From positions 62,001 to 126,000 of the forward strand of contig NZ_JACBXS010000007.1 of NCBI RefSeq assembly GCF_013415485.1: 64,000 nt of DNA, given 5' to 3'. Positions 60,774 to 64,000 of the stretch are shown here, one piece after another; position 1 is the first letter of the stretch, and each line of letters begins with the position of its first letter. The stretch comes from Rhabdonatronobacter sediminivivens (GTDB taxonomy: Bacteria > Pseudomonadota > Alphaproteobacteria > Rhodobacterales > Rhodobacteraceae). Under the pieces are notes generated by a model. It did not search any database. It saw only the letters and a list, made by a program, of their open reading frames with translations, and had not been told where the DNA came from. A program made the translations under genes and the position numbers.

Positions 60774-61771
60774 CCGACGCCGACGACTTCCGCGCCTTGC
60801 CCAAGGTAGAGCTGCACCTGCATCTTGAAGGCGCCGCCCCGCCCGATCTCATCCGCCGTCTGGCGGCCGAGAAATCCGTGGACCTTTCGGGCATCTTCGA
60901 TGCGCAGGGCAGCTACGCTTTCCGCGATTTCCGGCATTTCCTGCAGGTCTATGAAGCCGCCTGCACCGTGCTGCAAACCCCCGAGGATTTCCGCCGACTG
61001 ACCCTTGCGGTGCTGGAGCAATCCGCCGAACAGGGCGTGATCCATACCGAGGCCTTCCTGTCCCCGGATTTCTGCGGCGGCGGCGATCTGTCCGCCTGGC
61101 GCGAGTATCTGGCCGCCATGGCCGAGGCCGCCGCCCAGGCGCAGCGCGACCACGCCATCACTCTGCGCGGGATCGTCACCTGTATCCGCCATTTCGGCCC
61201 CGCCAAGGCCCGCGCCACGGCGCTTTGTGCCGCCGAAACCGCCGGCGCCATCGTCACCGGCTTTGGCATTGCCGGGGACGAAGGCGCGGGCGCGCCCCGC
61301 GATTTCGTCTGGGCTTTTGATTGCGCGCGTGAGGCCGGGCTGGGCCTGACCGCCCATGCCGGCGAATGGGGCGGGCCGGAGTCGGTCCGTGCCGCGCTTG
61401 ATGACCTGCGCGTCACCCGCATCGGCCACGGCGTGCGCGCCATCGAGGACCCCGCGCTGGTGGAGCGCCTGGCCGAAAGCGGCACCGTGCTGGAGGTCTG
61501 CCCCGGTTCCAACATCGCGCTGGGGCTCTATGCGGATTGGCGCGCGCATCCGGTGGCGAAGCTGCGCGACGCGGGGGTGAAACTCACCCTGTCCACCGAT
61601 GATCCGCCCTTCTTCCACACTTCGCTTTGCGCTGAATATGCGGCCCTGTCCCGCGCCCATGGCTGGGGCCCGGACGATTTCCACGCCCTCAACCGCATTG
61701 CCGCCGAAGCCGCCTTCTGCGACACCGCCACCCGCGCCGACATCCTGAACCGACTGGAGCCCGCCCCATGA
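60770..61771 (+). CDS. add: Adenosine deaminase
   Basis: 333 residues. Zinc and catalytic motifs: [25 protein letters not shown] and LSTDDPPFF. It deaminates adenosine/deoxyadenosine to inosine. The HLHLEGA type and length also fit bacterial adenine-deaminase relatives, but the operon favours adenosine. ATG 60770 overlaps the deoB stop. Confidence 0.9.
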   Translation: MTDADDFRALPKVELHLHLEGAAPPDLIRRLAAEKSVDLSGIFDAQGSYAFRDFRHFLQVYEAACTVLQTPEDFRRLTLAVLEQSAEQGVIHTEAFLSPDFCGGGDLSAWREYLAAMAEAAAQAQRDHAITLRGIVTCIRHFGPAKARATALCAAETAGAIVTGFGIAGDEGAGAPRDFVWAFDCAREAGLGLTAHAGEWGGPESVRAALDDLRVTRIGHGVRAIEDPALVERLAESGTVLEVCPGSNIALGLYADWRAHPVAKLRDAGVKLTLSTDDPPFFHTSLCAEYAALSRAHGWGPDDFHALNRIAAEAAFCDTATRADILNRLEPAP

Positions 61772-62400
61772 GCGAACATCTGACCGTTGTCACCCACCCG
61801 CTGGTCCAGCACAAGCTGACCATCATGCGCGACAAGGACACCTCGACCGCCTCTTTCCGGCAGTTGCTGCGCGAGATCAGCCAGCTTCTGGCCTATGAGG
61901 TCACGCGTGAGATGGCGATGACCATGAAGCAGATCGAAACACCGATGTGCGCCATGGACGCGCCGGTGCTGGCCGGGCGCAAGATGGTGCTGGTGTCGAT
62001 CCTGCGCGCGGGCAACGGGCTGCTGGACGGGATTCTGGAGCTGGTGCCCTCGGCCAGGGTCGGTTTTGTGGGGCTGTACCGGGATGAGGAAACGCTCCAG
62101 CCGGTGCAGTATTACTGCAAGCTGCCCCCGGATCTGGGCGACCGGCTGGTGATCGCGGTGGATCCGATGCTGGCCACCGGCAATTCCTCGGCCGCCGCCA
62201 TTGATCTGCTGAAGCAGGCAGGCGCGCGCAACATCCGCTTCCTGTGCCTGCTGGCCGCCCCCGAAGGCGTGGCCCGCATGAAGGAGGCGCACCCGGATGT
62301 GCCCATCGTCACCGCCGCGCTGGATGAACGCCTGAACGAGAAAGGCTATATCGTTCCCGGTCTGGGCGATGCCGGGGACCGCATGTTCGGGACCAGGTAA
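61768..62400 (+). CDS. upp: Uracil phosphoribosyltransferase
   Basis: 210 residues. It makes UMP from uracil and PRPP. The PRPP loop is [18 protein letters not shown], and the N-terminal [28 protein letters not shown] is diagnostic. Last gene of the salvage operon. Confidence 0.97.
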   Translation: MSEHLTVVTHPLVQHKLTIMRDKDTSTASFRQLLREISQLLAYEVTREMAMTMKQIETPMCAMDAPVLAGRKMVLVSILRAGNGLLDGILELVPSARVGFVGLYRDEETLQPVQYYCKLPPDLGDRLVIAVDPMLATGNSSAAAIDLLKQAGARNIRFLCLLAAPEGVARMKEAHPDVPIVTAALDERLNEKGYIVPGLGDAGDRMFGTR

Positions 62401-62476
62401 CGCAGGGGCAAACACGCAGGGTTTACTCGCGCCATGTCATGGGACATTGTGGCATTGCATTGATCTGGGGGATGCA

Positions 62477-63463
62477 ATGTTTGCGCGATTCATGACCGGC
62501 AGCCTGGCTGCCTCTTTTCTTGTGTTTTCGACCAATTTTTCATCGGCACAGGGCAGCGGGCTCAGCCCGGCCGAGCCGCCGCCGGCCTCGCATACGGCCA
62601 ACCGCTATGTGGACAGCCGGGGCTGCGTGTTCCTGCGGTCCACCTTTGCGGGGCAGGTAAGCTGGGTGCCGCTTTTCGGCGCCGATGCCAAGCCCGTCTG
62701 CGACGGCGGTGCGGCAGTTGCCCAGCCGGTACGCAGCGTGCCCGAAGCGCCTGCAGCGCACCCGCCAGCCCCGGCCGAAGAGCCCGCGCAGGTGGCTGCC
62801 ACCGATGCCGAACCTGCCACCGATGTCGAACCCGTGGATGAACGTATCGTGGTTGTCGCGCCGCAGGTGCAGGAACCCGCGTCGACGCCGCAACCGGCCG
62901 CAACGCCCCGGCGCACGGCGGCGCGCACCACGGCGCGCCCGCCCAGCCCACCCGCGGCGACCCATCACCGGGACTGCCCCGAGGGCGTGCCCTATGGCCA
63001 GCTGGTCCGCGCCGCAGACGGGCGGTTGCTGGTGCGCTGCGTGTCCGAGCCTGACCGCCTGCTGGTCCGGACGGGGCGGAACATTCCGCTGGACCCGGAC
63101 GCCCCGGAGGCCGAACGCGCCGAGGCCACACCCGCACCCGTACCCGAGGCCACCGAAACCGCCGCTGCCGCTCCGCCCGTGACCCCGGTTGCGGCCCCGG
63201 CCCGGACTGCCGCCACCCCCGATGCCGTGCCGATGCCCGGGCGCTATGTGCAGGTGGCCTCGTTCGCGGTGCCGGACAATGCACGGCGCACGCGCGCGGC
63301 GCTCGGTGCGCGTGACATTCCGGTGCAGTCGCAGGCTGCCCGGATGCGCGGGCGCCCGCTGGAGGTGATCCTGATCGGTCCCTTTGCCGATGACGCGGAA
63401 TTGCGCCGCGCGCTGGGCACGGTCCGGGCCATGGGCTTTCGGGATGCCTTTGTGCGCGGCTGA
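62477..63463 (+). CDS. SPOR-domain cell-envelope protein
   Basis: 328 residues. Signal peptide (MTGSLAASFLVFSTNFSSAQG). The middle is a long Ala/Pro-rich linker. The C-terminal SPOR fold is RYVQVASFAVPDNARRTRAALGARDIPVQSQ, followed by EVILIGPFADDAELRRAL. SPOR domains bind denuded peptidoglycan at division sites. A GGGG run precedes ATG 62477. Confidence 0.82.
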   Translation: MFARFMTGSLAASFLVFSTNFSSAQGSGLSPAEPPPASHTANRYVDSRGCVFLRSTFAGQVSWVPLFGADAKPVCDGGAAVAQPVRSVPEAPAAHPPAPAEEPAQVAATDAEPATDVEPVDERIVVVAPQVQEPASTPQPAATPRRTAARTTARPPSPPAATHHRDCPEGVPYGQLVRAADGRLLVRCVSEPDRLLVRTGRNIPLDPDAPEAERAEATPAPVPEATETAAAAPPVTPVAAPARTAATPDAVPMPGRYVQVASFAVPDNARRTRAALGARDIPVQSQAARMRGRPLEVILIGPFADDAELRRALGTVRAMGFRDAFVRG

Positions 63464-63514
63464 CGCGTGGCCTGCCCGCTTGCCACGGCGCCGGGCAGGC
63501 GCTACCACCCGGGC

Positions 63515-64000
63515 ATGACCCGTGATCCCGCATCTGTCCCGCATCGCGGGCGCCTGACCCCGAACCGCCCGCTCGGTGATCTGACCTGGCTGCGTGTGGG
63601 CGGCCCGGCAGACTGGCTGTTCCAACCCGCGGATGAAGAGGACCTCTCGGCCTTTCTGGCCGCGCTGGACCCGGCGGTGCCGGTGTTTCCCATGGGGGTG
63701 GGGTCGAACCTGATCGTGCGCGATGGGGGCTTGCGCGCGGTGGTGATCCGGCTGGGGCGCGGGTTCAACGGGATCGACTGCGCCGAGGGTCAGGTCACGG
63801 CGGGGGCGGCGGCGCTGGACGCCCATGTGGCCCGCCGCGCTGCCGATGCCGGGCTGGACCTGACATTCCTGCGCACCATTCCCGGCAGTATCGGCGGTGC
63901 GGTGTGCATGAACGCGGGCTGTTACGGCACCTATATGGCGGACCGGCTGGTCCATGTGCGCGCCGTGCTGCGCGATGGGCAGGTGGTGACCCTCCCTGCG
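63515..64000 (+). CDS. murB: UDP-N-acetylmuramate dehydrogenase (N-terminal part)
   Basis: The open frame runs off the window after 162 codons. It reduces UDP-GlcNAc-enolpyruvate to UDP-MurNAc. FAD-binding stretches: [31 protein letters not shown] and [17 protein letters not shown] with the conserved Tyr. ATG 63515 has only a weak ribosome site. It is transcribed after the SPOR gene, 51 bp away. Confidence 0.92.
   Translation, partial: MTRDPASVPHRGRLTPNRPLGDLTWLRVGGPADWLFQPADEEDLSAFLAALDPAVPVFPMGVGSNLIVRDGGLRAVVIRLGRGFNGIDCAEGQVTAGAAALDAHVARRAADAGLDLTFLRTIPGSIGGAVCMNAGCYGTYMADRLVHVRAVLRDGQVVTLPA

Overview
The window is a GC-rich (roughly two-thirds G+C by eye) chromosomal stretch from an alphaproteobacterium, most likely the family Rhodobacteraceae in the wide sense (Rhodobacter, Roseobacter and Paracoccus relatives). 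The evidence is the combination of trgAB, MmcB, SspB-alpha, class I LysRS, the bL21 protein with a C-terminal extension, DUF1491, DUF4177, and a dmdA-acuI locus for dimethylsulfoniopropionate (DMSP). The DMSP genes suggest a marine or saline habitat. Genus cannot be fixed from the sequence alone.

Layout. 1-7.3 kb: the tail of an enolase-superfamily (MR/MLE) gene, then a peptide/opine-type ABC importer (binding protein, two permeases, fused double ATPase) interrupted by an AT-rich uracil-DNA-glycosylase-like gene. 7.3-16.1 kb: mmcB, a probable 6S RNA, an M20 peptidase, KDPG aldolase with a LacI-type operator, a TerB-like protein, class I lysyl-tRNA synthetase, a secreted protein divergent from a LysR regulator, and adenine deaminase. 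16.2-25.6 kb: carB, the tellurite-resistance pair trgAB, polyphosphate kinase 2, and the proton-translocating transhydrogenase pntAB. 25.7-28.6 kb: a lone phage-type tail-spike gene between the pntB terminator and a tRNA-Gly. 29-36.5 kb: phosphoesterase, acetyltransferase, rpmA/rplU, fumC, sspB, pgk, a J-domain protein, bolA and a DUF4177 protein. 36.9-38.6 kb: a coupled two-gene module, AT-rich in part (an unrecognised protein plus a TPR protein with 150-bp DNA repeats). 38.7-45 kb: gatB, a lytic-transglycosylase lipoprotein, tRNA-Cys, and lepB-rnc-era-DUF1491. 44-50.6 kb: the rod-shape operon mreB-mreC-mreD-mrdA-rodA plus a 2-hydroxyacid reductase. 50.8-55.2 kb: a DMSP locus (gntR divergent from DUF2182-DUF1326-dmdA-acuI) with twin palindromic operators. 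55.4-62.4 kb: maeB and the nucleoside-salvage operon cdd-deoA-deoB-add-upp. 62.5-64 kb: a SPOR-domain protein and the start of murB.

How it works together. Most of the window is core metabolism, cell-wall synthesis and translation, packed into operons whose genes often overlap by four bases (ATGA or GTGA). The accessory content stands out by composition: the glycosylase-like gene at 4.7 kb, the C-terminal part of the tail spike at 26-27.5 kb, and the module at 37.5-38.5 kb. A roughly 60-70 bp intergenic repeat family (three copies) sits just downstream of genes. No CRISPR array, insertion sequence, integrase or rRNA was seen.
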